Positions 15,131 through 22,023 of a DNA stretch of 22,023 nucleotides are shown here, piece by piece. Positions within the stretch are counted from its first letter, which is position 1, and every line of letters starts with the position of its first letter. The position numbers were made by a program, and so were the translations under genes. Source of the DNA: Bacilli bacterium (lineage in GTDB: Bacteria > Bacillota_I > Bacilli_A > RF39 > UBA660); the NCBI GenBank assembly GCA_016302505.1, contig JAEDNL010000020.1, positions 1 to 22,023 on the forward strand. The letters run 5' to 3'. The notes beneath the pieces were generated by a model. That model saw nothing but the letters and a program-made list of their open reading frames with translations, did not search any database and was not told the DNA's origin.

Positions 15131-15778
15131 ATGAAAAACATATTAAGTAAATATGGAGTTACTATAAAAAATGAAGAATTATTAAAAGAAGCTTTAACAC
15201 ATAGTAGTTATTCTAATGAACATGGTGGGACTTGTTATGAAAGATTAGAATATTTAGGAGATGCAGTTTTAGAAATAGTATGTAGTGAATATTTATATAG
15301 AAATACAAATAGTCCTGAGGGAGAAATGAGTAAACTAAGAAGTTTATATGTATGTGAAAATGCTTTATATGAATACTCTAAATCTATTAATTTAAAAGAT
15401 TACATATTACTAGGTAATGGTTTTACTGAGCCAAATAAAACTATAATAGCGGATGTATTTGAAGCTGTTATGGCAGTTGTGTTTTTAGAAAGTGGTTTAT
15501 CTACTGTTAAGAAAATATTTAATAAATTAATTGTTCCTCATATAGAATCACATGATGACTTTTTGAAAGATTATAAGACTTTATTACAAGAGTCAGTTCA
15601 AACAGTAAAAAAGAGTGTTACATATAATTTAGTTGGTGAGAGTGGTCCTGCTCATTTAAAAAAATTCAAAGTAGAAGTTGTTGTTGATGGACTAGTATTC
15701 GGAGTAGGAGAAGGTTCTACTAAAAAAAGTGCTGAGCAAATGGCTGCGAAAGATGCTTATATGAAAAGAGCTAAATAA
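15131..15778 (+). CDS. rnc: Ribonuclease III
   Basis: A 215-residue endoribonuclease for double-stranded RNA (rRNA precursors, structured mRNA). The catalytic signature ERLEYLGDAVLE is at 37-48. The second acidic cluster is IADVFEA (Asp108, Glu111); with Asp44 these form the two-metal site. A double-stranded RNA-binding domain occupies about 146-214, ending in the conserved GSTKKSAEQMAAKDAY. The loop before the second acidic cluster (GNGFTEPNKT) is shorter than in many RNase III proteins, which have extra glycines here. AGGAGG lies 5 nt from the ATG. It precedes smc, as in many Firmicutes, but a hairpin and a separate promoter lie between them. Confidence 0.96.
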   Translation: MKNILSKYGVTIKNEELLKEALTHSSYSNEHGGTCYERLEYLGDAVLEIVCSEYLYRNTNSPEGEMSKLRSLYVCENALYEYSKSINLKDYILLGNGFTEPNKTIIADVFEAVMAVVFLESGLSTVKKIFNKLIVPHIESHDDFLKDYKTLLQESVQTVKKSVTYNLVGESGPAHLKKFKVEVVVDGLVFGVGEGSTKKSAEQMAAKDAYMKRAK

Positions 15779-15808
15779 TATGTAAAGTTTTTTACATATT
15801 ATTTTATT
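15774..15808 (+). terminator. Terminator-like hairpin after rnc
   Basis: A perfect 13-bp AT-rich stem AATAATATGTAAA/TTTACATATTATT with a GTTT loop, followed by TTATTT. Starts in the final codons of rnc. Confidence 0.6.
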
Positions 15809-15835
15809 TGAAAATATTAATCTTTATGTTATAAT
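15808..15835 (+). promoter_or_regulatory. Promoter of smc
   Basis: TTGAAA (15808-15813), a 16-bp spacer, then TATAAT (15830-15835) preceded by TGT. Confidence 0.7.
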
Positions 15836-15869
15836 TAATTAGTAATTAAAGTAGAAATGGGTAATGTAT

Positions 15870-18800
15870 ATGTATATTAAAGAAATTAAACTAAGTGGAT
15901 TTAAAAGTTTTGCTGATAAGACAACTATAGAACTTGATAAAACTTTTACAGGAATAGTTGGGCCTAATGGTAGTGGTAAAAGTAATATAGTTGATGCGAT
16001 TAAATGGGTACTTGGAGAACAAAGCGTTAAAACATTAAGAGGTTCTAATAATATGACAGATGTTATATTTACAGGTTCTTCATCAAGACAACCATCTAAT
16101 TTTGCATCAGTATCTATTATATTTGATAATAGTGATAAAACACTTAATATAGATTATAATGAAGTATCTATTAAAAGAATGGTATATAAAACTGGTGAAA
16201 ATGAATACTATATCAATAATGAAAAATGTAGACTTAAAGATATAACTAATTTATTTTTAGATTCTAGATCATCTAAAGAATCATTTAATATAATACCTCA
16301 AAATAAAATTGACCAAATATTAAGTGAAAAACCAGAAGAAAGAAGAACTATATTTGAAGATGCAGCTGGTGTATTAAAATATCAAAAAAGAAAAGAAGAG
16401 TGTTTAAATAAATTATCAAAAACACATGATAATATAGATAGAATTAATTTAATAATAAGTGAGAATGAAGAAAATATAGGTCCACTTGAAGTATCTGCTA
16501 AGAAAGCTAAAGAATATAAAAATGCTTTAAATGAACTTGAGTCTGTAGAAATCGCACTTATTGCTAAAGATATAACTACATTTAGTAGTGAAGTTGAAAC
16601 TAAAATAGAAAGAAAAAATAATTTAGAAGATGAATTATCAAAATTAGATGCTACTAAAACAAGTGATAATACTGAGGTAGAAAAACTTAAAGTAGATATA
16701 TTAAATATAGATGATAAAATCAAATCTACAAGTAATGAAATATTTAATATTAATGAAAATTTACTTGAACTTAGTAATAAAAAAACACTATTAACAGAAA
16801 GAAATAAATATGATAAAAGTAGTGATGAAGTTAAAAATAATTTAATTACTCTTAAAGAAAAAGAAGGTATAACTAAAAATAATATTAGTGTAATTGAGAC
16901 TGATATAAATAACTTAAATGAAACAGTTGATAATTTAACTCTTAAAATAAATGAATTATCTAAAGATTATAATGAAGCAGTAAGAAATAAAGATAAAGAG
17001 AACTTTAGTTTAAATTCTAAAAGAAAATTATTATTTGAAACTACTAATAAAATAGATATATTAAAAACTAATTTAGCTAATATGAATAAAGTTCCTTATT
17101 CGGTTAGATGTATAATTGGTAATCCTGTGTTAAGAGGTATTCATAATATTCTTGGAAGTTTAATTACTTCTAAGGAAGAACATGTATCTATGATAGAAAT
17201 AGCTCTTGGTGGGTCTATAAATAATATTGTAGTTAATGATGAAGGGTGTGCTAAAGAAGCAATAGAATATTTGAAAAATCATAATAAAGGAAGAGCGACA
17301 TTCTTTCCACTTACAGTTATTAAACCTAAAAGTATAGATCCAAACACTAAAAAAGAAATAGAAAATATTACTGGATATATGGGTGTATTAAGTGACTTTG
17401 TGACATATGATTCTAAATACTATAATATAGTTATGAATCAACTTGGTAATATTATAGTTGCTAATAACATAAATACAGCTATTATAATAAGTAAGAAAAT
17501 ACAACATAGATATAGAGTAATATCACTTGATGGAGAATTAATTCATGTAGGTGGTGTTATGAGTGGTGGTAGTATAAGAAATGATAATTCATATATAAAA
17601 GATAAATATGAGTTAGAAAGACTTATTGCATCTATAGAACCACTTAATAATAATATTCATGAGTTAGAAAGAGTTATAAGTGATTATGATAAAGATTTAA
17701 ATATTATTAAAGATAAAGTATATAATATTAATATTGATTTAATAAAATCAAAAGAATTATTAAATAATAAAAAGCAAGAAAAAGACCTTCTTAATAAAGA
17801 ATTATCTAAAATAATAAATGAAATAAATAATTTATCATCATCATCACTTGATAATGAATTAAATACTGTTATTAAAGAGTATTATGAATATGAACAAAAG
17901 AAATCTACTTTAGAAAAAGAATTAGAATATTTAAATAATAATAAACTTAATAAAAATAATGAATTAAATGAACTAGAATTATCTATTAAAAAACAAAATA
18001 CTAAAAATAATTTAATAATTAATGAAATTAATTCATTAGAAATAGATATTACTAAATTAAATATGAATCTTGATAATTTATTAAAAAGACTTAGTGAAGA
18101 CTATAGTTTAGGTTATGAAAGAGCTAAGAATGAATATACTCTTGAAATAGAAGAAGATATTGCTCGTGAAAAAGTAAGCACATTAAGAAGAAAAATTAAA
18201 TCTTTAGGAGAAGTAAACTTAGGTTCAATTGAAGAATATGAAAGAATATATACAAGAGTTACTTTCTTAAATAAACAAAAACAAGATTTAGAGAGTAGTG
18301 AAAAAGATTTATTATCTATAATAGATGATATGGATAGTGTAATGAAAGATAAATTTATTACATCATTTAATAATATTAATATAGAATTTGGAAAAGTATT
18401 TAAAACACTATTTAAAGGAGGAAGTGCTCATTTAGAATTAACAGACCCAGATAATATATTAGAAACAGGTATTGATATAATTGCAGTACCTCCTGGTAAA
18501 AATAAAAAATCATTATCGCTTTTATCTGGTGGAGAGAGAACAATGACTGCAATAAGTTTATTATTCGCAATTATGAATCTTGAAAAAGTACCTTTTGTTA
18601 TATTAGATGAAGTAGAGTCAGCACTAGATGAAAATAACGCTACTGTATTTGGTGAATATTTAGCTAATTATAAAAATAAAACTCAATTACTTGTAATAAC
18701 TCATAAAAAGAAAACTATGGAATTCTTAGATAGATTATATGGTATTACTATGCAAGAGAGTGGTGTAAGTAAATTAGTTAGTGTAAAATTAGATAATTAA
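15870..18800 (+). CDS. smc: Chromosome segregation ATPase SMC (compact)
   Basis: A 976-residue SMC. The N-terminal head starts MYIKEIKLSGFKSFADKT with Walker A GPNGSGKS at 31-38. The first coiled-coil arm runs about 165-405. The hinge, about 408-571, ends in GGVMSGGS. The return arm runs about 575-810. The C-terminal head has the signature LLSGGERT near 884 and Walker B VILDEVESALDE near 910. SMC dimers with ScpAB organise and separate sister chromosomes. Both arms are about 100 residues shorter than in B. subtilis SMC (1186 residues). The start at 15870 is chosen over the in-frame ATG at 15864: it matches the family's MYxK start and has GGG 8 nt upstream, whereas 15864 is only 2 nt from it. 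Confidence 0.96.
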   Translation: MYIKEIKLSGFKSFADKTTIELDKTFTGIVGPNGSGKSNIVDAIKWVLGEQSVKTLRGSNNMTDVIFTGSSSRQPSNFASVSIIFDNSDKTLNIDYNEVSIKRMVYKTGENEYYINNEKCRLKDITNLFLDSRSSKESFNIIPQNKIDQILSEKPEERRTIFEDAAGVLKYQKRKEECLNKLSKTHDNIDRINLIISENEENIGPLEVSAKKAKEYKNALNELESVEIALIAKDITTFSSEVETKIERKNNLEDELSKLDATKTSDNTEVEKLKVDILNIDDKIKSTSNEIFNINENLLELSNKKTLLTERNKYDKSSDEVKNNLITLKEKEGITKNNISVIETDINNLNETVDNLTLKINELSKDYNEAVRNKDKENFSLNSKRKLLFETTNKIDILKTNLANMNKVPYSVRCIIGNPVLRGIHNILGSLITSKEEHVSMIEIALGGSINNIVVNDEGCAKEAIEYLKNHNKGRATFFPLTVIKPKSIDPNTKKEIENITGYMGVLSDFVTYDSKYYNIVMNQLGNIIVANNINTAIIISKKIQHRYRVISLDGELIHVGGVMSGGSIRNDNSYIKDKYELERLIASIEPLNNNIHELERVISDYDKDLNIIKDKVYNINIDLIKSKELLNNKKQEKDLLNKELSKIINEINNLSSSSLDNELNTVIKEYYEYEQKKSTLEKELEYLNNNKLNKNNELNELELSIKKQNTKNNLIINEINSLEIDITKLNMNLDNLLKRLSEDYSLGYERAKNEYTLEIEEDIAREKVSTLRRKIKSLGEVNLGSIEEYERIYTRVTFLNKQKQDLESSEKDLLSIIDDMDSVMKDKFITSFNNINIEFGKVFKTLFKGGSAHLELTDPDNILETGIDIIAVPPGKNKKSLSLLSGGERTMTAISLLFAIMNLEKVPFVILDEVESALDENNATVFGEYLANYKNKTQLLVITHKKKTMEFLDRLYGITMQESGVSKLVSVKLDN

Positions 18801-18802
18801 AA

Positions 18803-18826
18803 AAAAGTCAGTGAAAACTGGCTTTT
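18803..18826. terminator. Bidirectional terminator between smc and def
   Basis: A 9-bp stem AAAAGTCAG/CTGGCTTTT (one G-T pair) with a 6-nt loop. The T run is short on the plus strand but long (about eight T) on the minus strand, so it mainly suits def. Confidence 0.7.
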
Positions 18827-19376
18827 AAATTGATCTCATAGACTCTTGGTTCTTAAATGGATCTTTTTTATCTATTTTATCTACAAAAAGAATACCATTT
18901 AAATGATCTATTTCATGTTGAAATGCTACTGCGATTTCTTCTCTTACTCGTTTTTCTTGAATATTTCCAAATTCATCGTAATATTGAACAGTTATTCTAG
19001 CATATCTAGGTACTATACCATCAACAGCTCTATTAACACTTAAACATCCTTCTCCTTCATCAACATAAATTAATTCTTCAGAATGAGATACTATTTTAGG
19101 ATTAACTACTTTATATTCTTCAAAAGTACCATCATCATTTTTATATGATATAACAAAGAATCTTTTTAGTACACCAAGTTGTACAGCAGCAAGTCCCATC
19201 CCAGCACGAATATTATGTTTTGAAGCATAATCTTCATCTTGACTAAGTCTTAAATATTGAACCATATTATTAATTAAAAATATATCATCTTCACTCATTG
19301 GAAACTCTACATCTTTACTAATAGTTCTAAGTATTTTGCCTGATTTTTCATCTAAAATATCATTTTGTTTTAACAT
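18825..19376 (-). CDS. def: Peptide deformylase
   Basis: A 183-residue metalloenzyme that removes the formyl group from nascent N-terminal Met. Motif 1 is GMGLAAVQ (59-66), motif 2 is EGCLSV (109-114, metal ligand Cys111), and motif 3 is QHEIDH (153-158, His154 and His158 ligands, Glu155 catalytic). Val65 replaces the usual Pro of GxGLAAPQ. The inserted SQDEDYASKHNIRAG segment marks the longer type II enzyme found in Bacilli. The start is at 19376: GGGAG lies 8 nt upstream and TATAAT ends 19 nt upstream. The longer frame's ATG at 19424 lies upstream of that -10. It is transcribed divergently from the gene at 19477. Confidence 0.95.
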   Translation of the reverse strand: MLKQNDILDEKSGKILRTISKDVEFPMSEDDIFLINNMVQYLRLSQDEDYASKHNIRAGMGLAAVQLGVLKRFFVISYKNDDGTFEEYKVVNPKIVSHSEELIYVDEGEGCLSVNRAVDGIVPRYARITVQYYDEFGNIQEKRVREEIAVAFQHEIDHLNGILFVDKIDKKDPFKNQESMRSI

Positions 19377-19395
19377 ACTTCTTTCTCCCAGGAGT

Positions 19396-19424
19396 ATTAT
19401 ATCAAAAAAAACAAATAATTTCAA
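19396..19424 (-). promoter_or_regulatory. Promoter of def (left half of a symmetric divergent pair)
   Basis: Minus strand: TTGAAA (19419-19424), a 17-bp spacer, then TATAAT (19396-19401) preceded by TGA. Confidence 0.8.
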
Positions 19425-19430
19425 ATTTTA

Positions 19431-19459
19431 TTGAAATAACAATTGATTAATTATATAAT
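19431..19459 (+). promoter_or_regulatory. Promoter of the 19477 gene (right half of a symmetric divergent pair)
   Basis: TTGAAA (19431-19436), a 17-bp spacer, then TATAAT (19454-19459). AGGTG (19466-19470) begins at the expected transcription start. Confidence 0.8.
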
Positions 19460-19476
19460 TATTATAGGTGTAAAAT

Positions 19477-20904
19477 ATGAGAAAAAATAATAAAGTAATT
19501 TTAGCATATATTGGTATTACATTAATAATTACATTTATGATACTTTTAACTATAACTTATATTAGATTAAGTAATCCTATGAATGAAGAGGATATATTTA
19601 ACAAAAAGATTAATGTATCATTTATAGGTAATAAAAATATATCTTTAGTTAATAGTAGTCCTGGATACGAACTTAATAAATCTTTTACTATTGAAAATAT
19701 AAGTGATGAGATTATATTTTATGATATTTTAATAGATAATATTGTTAATAATTTTGAAAATCAAGATGACGTTGTATATTCATTATATGGTTCTAATAAT
19801 GGAGGATATATAAAGAAAAATATATTTCCAAATATTAAAACATATATAGCATCTAATATAAAACTAAAGCCACATGAAAAACAAACTTATACAATGAATA
19901 TAACTTTTTTAAAGACAGATAAAGATCAAAGCAATAATTTAAATAAAACTATATCTTCAGATATAAGAATAGTTGAGTCTAATATAAAAGAATATTATAA
20001 AAAAGGAACTTTACTTGAAAAAGTGCTTACAAGTTATGAAGTAAAATCTGAAAGTAAAAATACTAATATAAATGGAATATATTATACAAATAATAGTATA
20101 GATGGAAAAAGAATATTCTATTTTAAAGGAGACAATACTCTTAATAATAATATAGTTTTTTCTGGATATTGTTTTAAAATATTAAGAACAGATGAAAATA
20201 TGGGGTTAAGACTTGTATATAGTGGTAACTATGAAAATGGAAGTTGTAATTTTGATAAAATTTTAGATGTATCAAGTTTTAATGATAATAATAACTATAA
20301 TGCATATGTAGGATATATGTATGGAAGTGCTAGTAGTAATAATTATAATGACGAACATAAGAATGTTAATTCAAGTAAGATTAAGTTATTTTTAGATAAT
20401 TGGTATATCAATAATTTATCTAAATATTCTAATATGATAAGTGATTCATATTATTGTAATAATAGAAAAACAAGTAGTTTTAAATATAATAGTACATTAT
20501 ATGGTATGAATGGTTATACTAATAATAATACAGGGTATATGTCATTTAAAAATATATCTATAGATGGTAGTCCAACATTTAATTGTTATAATGTATCTGA
20601 TAGATTTAGTATTAAATTAAAAAATGGTAATAATGCTCTTAATTATCCAATAGGTTTACTTACTGCTGATGAAATAAGTATAATAGGAACTGATTCTTAT
20701 TTAGATACAAATAATGATTATTGGACTATGACTCCAGCATATTATAATGGTAACTATGCATATAATTATGTAGTAAGCAATAAAGCTCTAGTTGCTAGAA
20801 ATGTTGTAGAAAAATATGCTGTAAGACCTGTTATAACATTAAAATCAGATGTAAAATATGAAAGAGGAGATGGAAGTATAAAAAATCCATATATAATTAA
20901 ATAG
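19477..20904 (+). CDS. Membrane-anchored ectodomain protein related to the pilin-like pair
   Basis: A 475-residue protein. Residues 7-29 form one hydrophobic anchor, with no prepilin cleavage motif and no lipobox. Residues about 40-170 look like an all-beta domain (SPGYELNKSFTIENISDE, then YDILIDNI), loosely reminiscent of TasA/CalY-type domains; that similarity is only an impression. From about 190 the ectodomain matches the proteins at 1-3769: YFKGDNTLNNNIVF, GYCFKILRTDE, AYVGYMYG, a DNWYINN helix, paired-Cys segments, LNYPIGLLTADEISIIG, YWTMTP (W416) and a terminal LKSDVKYERGDGS block. It lacks the two LCx4C modules. Function is unknown; an extracytoplasmic location is inferred. It leads a probable operon with cvpA and trxA (9-bp gap to cvpA). 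Confidence 0.85.
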   Translation: MRKNNKVILAYIGITLIITFMILLTITYIRLSNPMNEEDIFNKKINVSFIGNKNISLVNSSPGYELNKSFTIENISDEIIFYDILIDNIVNNFENQDDVVYSLYGSNNGGYIKKNIFPNIKTYIASNIKLKPHEKQTYTMNITFLKTDKDQSNNLNKTISSDIRIVESNIKEYYKKGTLLEKVLTSYEVKSESKNTNINGIYYTNNSIDGKRIFYFKGDNTLNNNIVFSGYCFKILRTDENMGLRLVYSGNYENGSCNFDKILDVSSFNDNNNYNAYVGYMYGSASSNNYNDEHKNVNSSKIKLFLDNWYINNLSKYSNMISDSYYCNNRKTSSFKYNSTLYGMNGYTNNNTGYMSFKNISIDGSPTFNCYNVSDRFSIKLKNGNNALNYPIGLLTADEISIIGTDSYLDTNNDYWTMTPAYYNGNYAYNYVVSNKALVARNVVEKYAVRPVITLKSDVKYERGDGSIKNPYIIK

Positions 20905-20913
20905 AGGTGAAGT

Positions 20914-21579
20914 ATGAATATAGTTGATGCGATTATAATAATATGTATAATTCTTGGTGCGATGGGAGGACTAAGAAGAGGACTTATTAAAGAAACAGTT
21001 TATTTAGTAGGTATAATATTAGTATTAGTAGTATCTTTTCATTTAAAAGATTCTTTAGCTACATTAATGTATAAATATTTACCATTCTTTAATTTTCATG
21101 GCCCATTAGAAGGTATATCTTCATTGAACATACTAGTATATGAACTAATAGCTTTCTTAATAGTATTTTCTGTTATATATCTAATTCTTAGAATAATACT
21201 TAAATTAACAGGAATAATAGAAACTATATTAAAATGTACTATAATATTAGGATTTATATCTAAAATATGTGGAGCTGTTTTAGGTGCAATAGAGGGATAT
21301 ATTATAGTATTTATTGTATTGTTTACACTAAATCAACCATTCTTTAATGTAACAGGAATGGAAGAATCAAAATTAAGTAATTTTATATTAAATAAGACAC
21401 CATTTATGAGTGCAGCTACTGAAGGAATAAGAGATGCTGTTTATGAAATAGATGACTTATCAGATAAATATAAAAATAATAAAAAAATATTTAATGATGA
21501 AGCAATTAAATTATTTATAAAATATGATATAATATCAGAAGAAAATGTTAATTTATTAAAGGAGAAAGGAAAATTATGA
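20914..21579 (+). CDS. CvpA family membrane protein
   Basis: A 221-residue protein with four hydrophobic segments (about 4-20, 26-45, 72-95 and 106-135) and a hydrophilic C-terminal tail. The opening NIVDAIIIICIILGAMGGLRRG is the CvpA pattern (Asp-Ala helix followed by G-x-x-R-G). E. coli CvpA is linked to colicin V production; in Gram-positives its role is unclear, with proposed parts in envelope stress or biofilm. AGGTG precedes the ATG, and the stop overlaps the trxA start by four bases (ATGA), so the two genes are translationally coupled. Confidence 0.85.
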   Translation: MNIVDAIIIICIILGAMGGLRRGLIKETVYLVGIILVLVVSFHLKDSLATLMYKYLPFFNFHGPLEGISSLNILVYELIAFLIVFSVIYLILRIILKLTGIIETILKCTIILGFISKICGAVLGAIEGYIIVFIVLFTLNQPFFNVTGMEESKLSNFILNKTPFMSAATEGIRDAVYEIDDLSDKYKNNKKIFNDEAIKLFIKYDIISEENVNLLKEKGKL

Positions 21580-21869
21580 TACATTTAGAAAAAGATAATT
21601 TAGATGAACTTATTAAGGAAGGTACTCATTTACTTGATTTTTATGCACAGTGGTGTGGACCATGTAAAATGTTAACTCCAGTATTAGAGTCTATTAGTGA
21701 TAAAATAAATATTATTAAAATTGATATTGATGAGTTTCCAGAATTAACAAGTGAATATAGAATAATGAGTGTTCCAACTTTAATATTTGTAAAAGATGGA
21801 GAAAAGCAAGAAGAAATAGTAGGATTTCATAGTGAAGATGAATTATTGAAAATAATAAATAAATTATAA
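21576..21869 (+). CDS. trxA: Thioredoxin
   Basis: A 97-residue protein with the active site WCGPC at residues 26-30, the DFYA strand before it, and the cis-Pro loop MSVPTLIF (Pro67). It is a cytosolic dithiol reductant without a signal sequence. Slightly shorter than the usual roughly 105 residues, through a trimmed N-terminus. Its likely reductase partner is the flavoprotein at 9200-10087. Coupling to cvpA by ATGA and AGGAGAAAGG upstream support the start. A terminator about 90 bases downstream closes the operon. Confidence 0.95.
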   Translation: MIHLEKDNLDELIKEGTHLLDFYAQWCGPCKMLTPVLESISDKINIIKIDIDEFPELTSEYRIMSVPTLIFVKDGEKQEEIVGFHSEDELLKIINKL

Positions 21870-21905
21870 AAAGTAGTATATGAAAAAAATAGTAGGAAAT
21901 TTAAT

Positions 21906-21922
21906 GCTTTTAATATAAAAGC
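21906..21922. repeat. Small inverted repeat downstream of trxA
   Basis: GCTTTT-AATAT-AAAAGC, a 6-bp hairpin without a T run. It may be an mRNA-stabilising 3' structure, or chance in AT-rich sequence. Confidence 0.3.
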
Positions 21923-21955
21923 GAAATTTAAATTAAATTTTATGATTATATTTTA

Positions 21956-21983
21956 GGTAGTTTTATAAAACTATCTTTTTTTT
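21956..21983 (+). terminator. Intrinsic terminator of the trxA operon
   Basis: GGTAGTTT/AAACTATC stem (one G-T pair) with a 4-nt loop, followed by eight T. Confidence 0.8.
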
Positions 21984-21991
21984 AATATTTA

Positions 21992-22019
21992 TGATAAAAT
22001 CTATGCGAAGGGAAGGTGA
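21992..22019 (+). promoter_or_regulatory. Promoter and ribosome binding site of the next gene
   Basis: TGATAAAAT (extended -10, 21992-22000), then a purine-rich stretch ending in AAGGTGA (22013-22019). The spacing matches other short-leader genes here, so a start codon probably lies just past the window edge. The beginning of a longer untranslated leader cannot be excluded. Confidence 0.45.
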
Positions 22020-22023
22020 AGCT

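Noticed and set aside
15857..15880. Eight-codon upstream ORF overlapping the smc start
   Set aside because: It begins with ATGGGT, but has no ribosome site of its own and no sign of an attenuator; probably chance.
16382..16723. Minus-strand open frame inside smc
   Set aside because: Antisense of the SMC coiled coil; Ser/Leu-rich artefact.
21986..22023. Possible start of a T-box or other leader RNA
   Set aside because: The purine-rich stretch after the -10 is better explained as a ribosome binding site. Too little sequence remains to see any T-box stem or specifier.
1..22023. TGA reassigned to Trp, as in Mycoplasma
   Set aside because: TGA terminates the sigma factor, ruvA and cvpA genes at the expected lengths, and conserved tryptophans such as WCGPC and WTMTP use TGG.

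Overview
The window comes from the chromosome of a very AT-rich, low-GC Gram-positive bacterium. Gene content points to Bacilli or a Mollicutes-related gut lineage of the RF39 kind. The supporting genes are TmcAL (YlbM), RlmB next to a SigH-like sigma factor, RuvAB without RuvC, rnc-smc, Lgt and YidD. TGA is a normal stop here (it ends the sigma factor, ruvA, and cvpA genes) and tryptophan is encoded by TGG, so the code is standard rather than the Mycoplasma code. The lineage is an inference from gene content; no rRNA or tRNA lies in the window.

Region 1 (1-3769) holds two tandem paralogues encoding large secreted proteins; the first is cut by the left window edge. The second begins with a textbook prepilin signal and carries an ectodomain of about 650 residues with paired cysteines. 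The same ectodomain family recurs at 19477-20904 on a different membrane anchor. This is the least conventional material in the window.

Region 2 (3777-6204) has tmcAL on the minus strand, divergent from rpmF (bL32) and an MscS-type channel. Region 3 (6205-7908) looks accessory: about 0.5 kb of decayed coding sequence followed by an unrecognised 390-residue helical protein.

Region 4 (7960-13574) is a tightly packed plus-strand cluster: a four-helix membrane protein, lgt, trxB, rlmB, a sigH-like sigma factor, ruvA, a HAD nucleotidase and ruvB. It combines lipoprotein maturation, redox, rRNA modification, transcription and Holliday-junction processing. An internal promoter stands before ruvA.

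Region 5 (13595-15036, minus strand) has a small orphan gene, a ZnuA-like lipoprotein that has lost its metal-binding histidines, and yidD. Region 6 (15131-18800) is rnc followed by a compact smc.

Region 7 (18825-21869) has def and the third ectodomain protein transcribed divergently from a mirror-symmetric pair of promoters; the latter gene is followed by cvpA and trxA. A terminator and the promoter of the next gene close the window.

Many promoters have an extended -10 (TGnTATAAT) only 16-23 nt from the start codon. This moves several starts downstream of the first in-frame ATG (mscS, 7960, smc, def), and yidD may be leaderless. No tRNA, rRNA, CRISPR array, insertion sequence or riboswitch was found.
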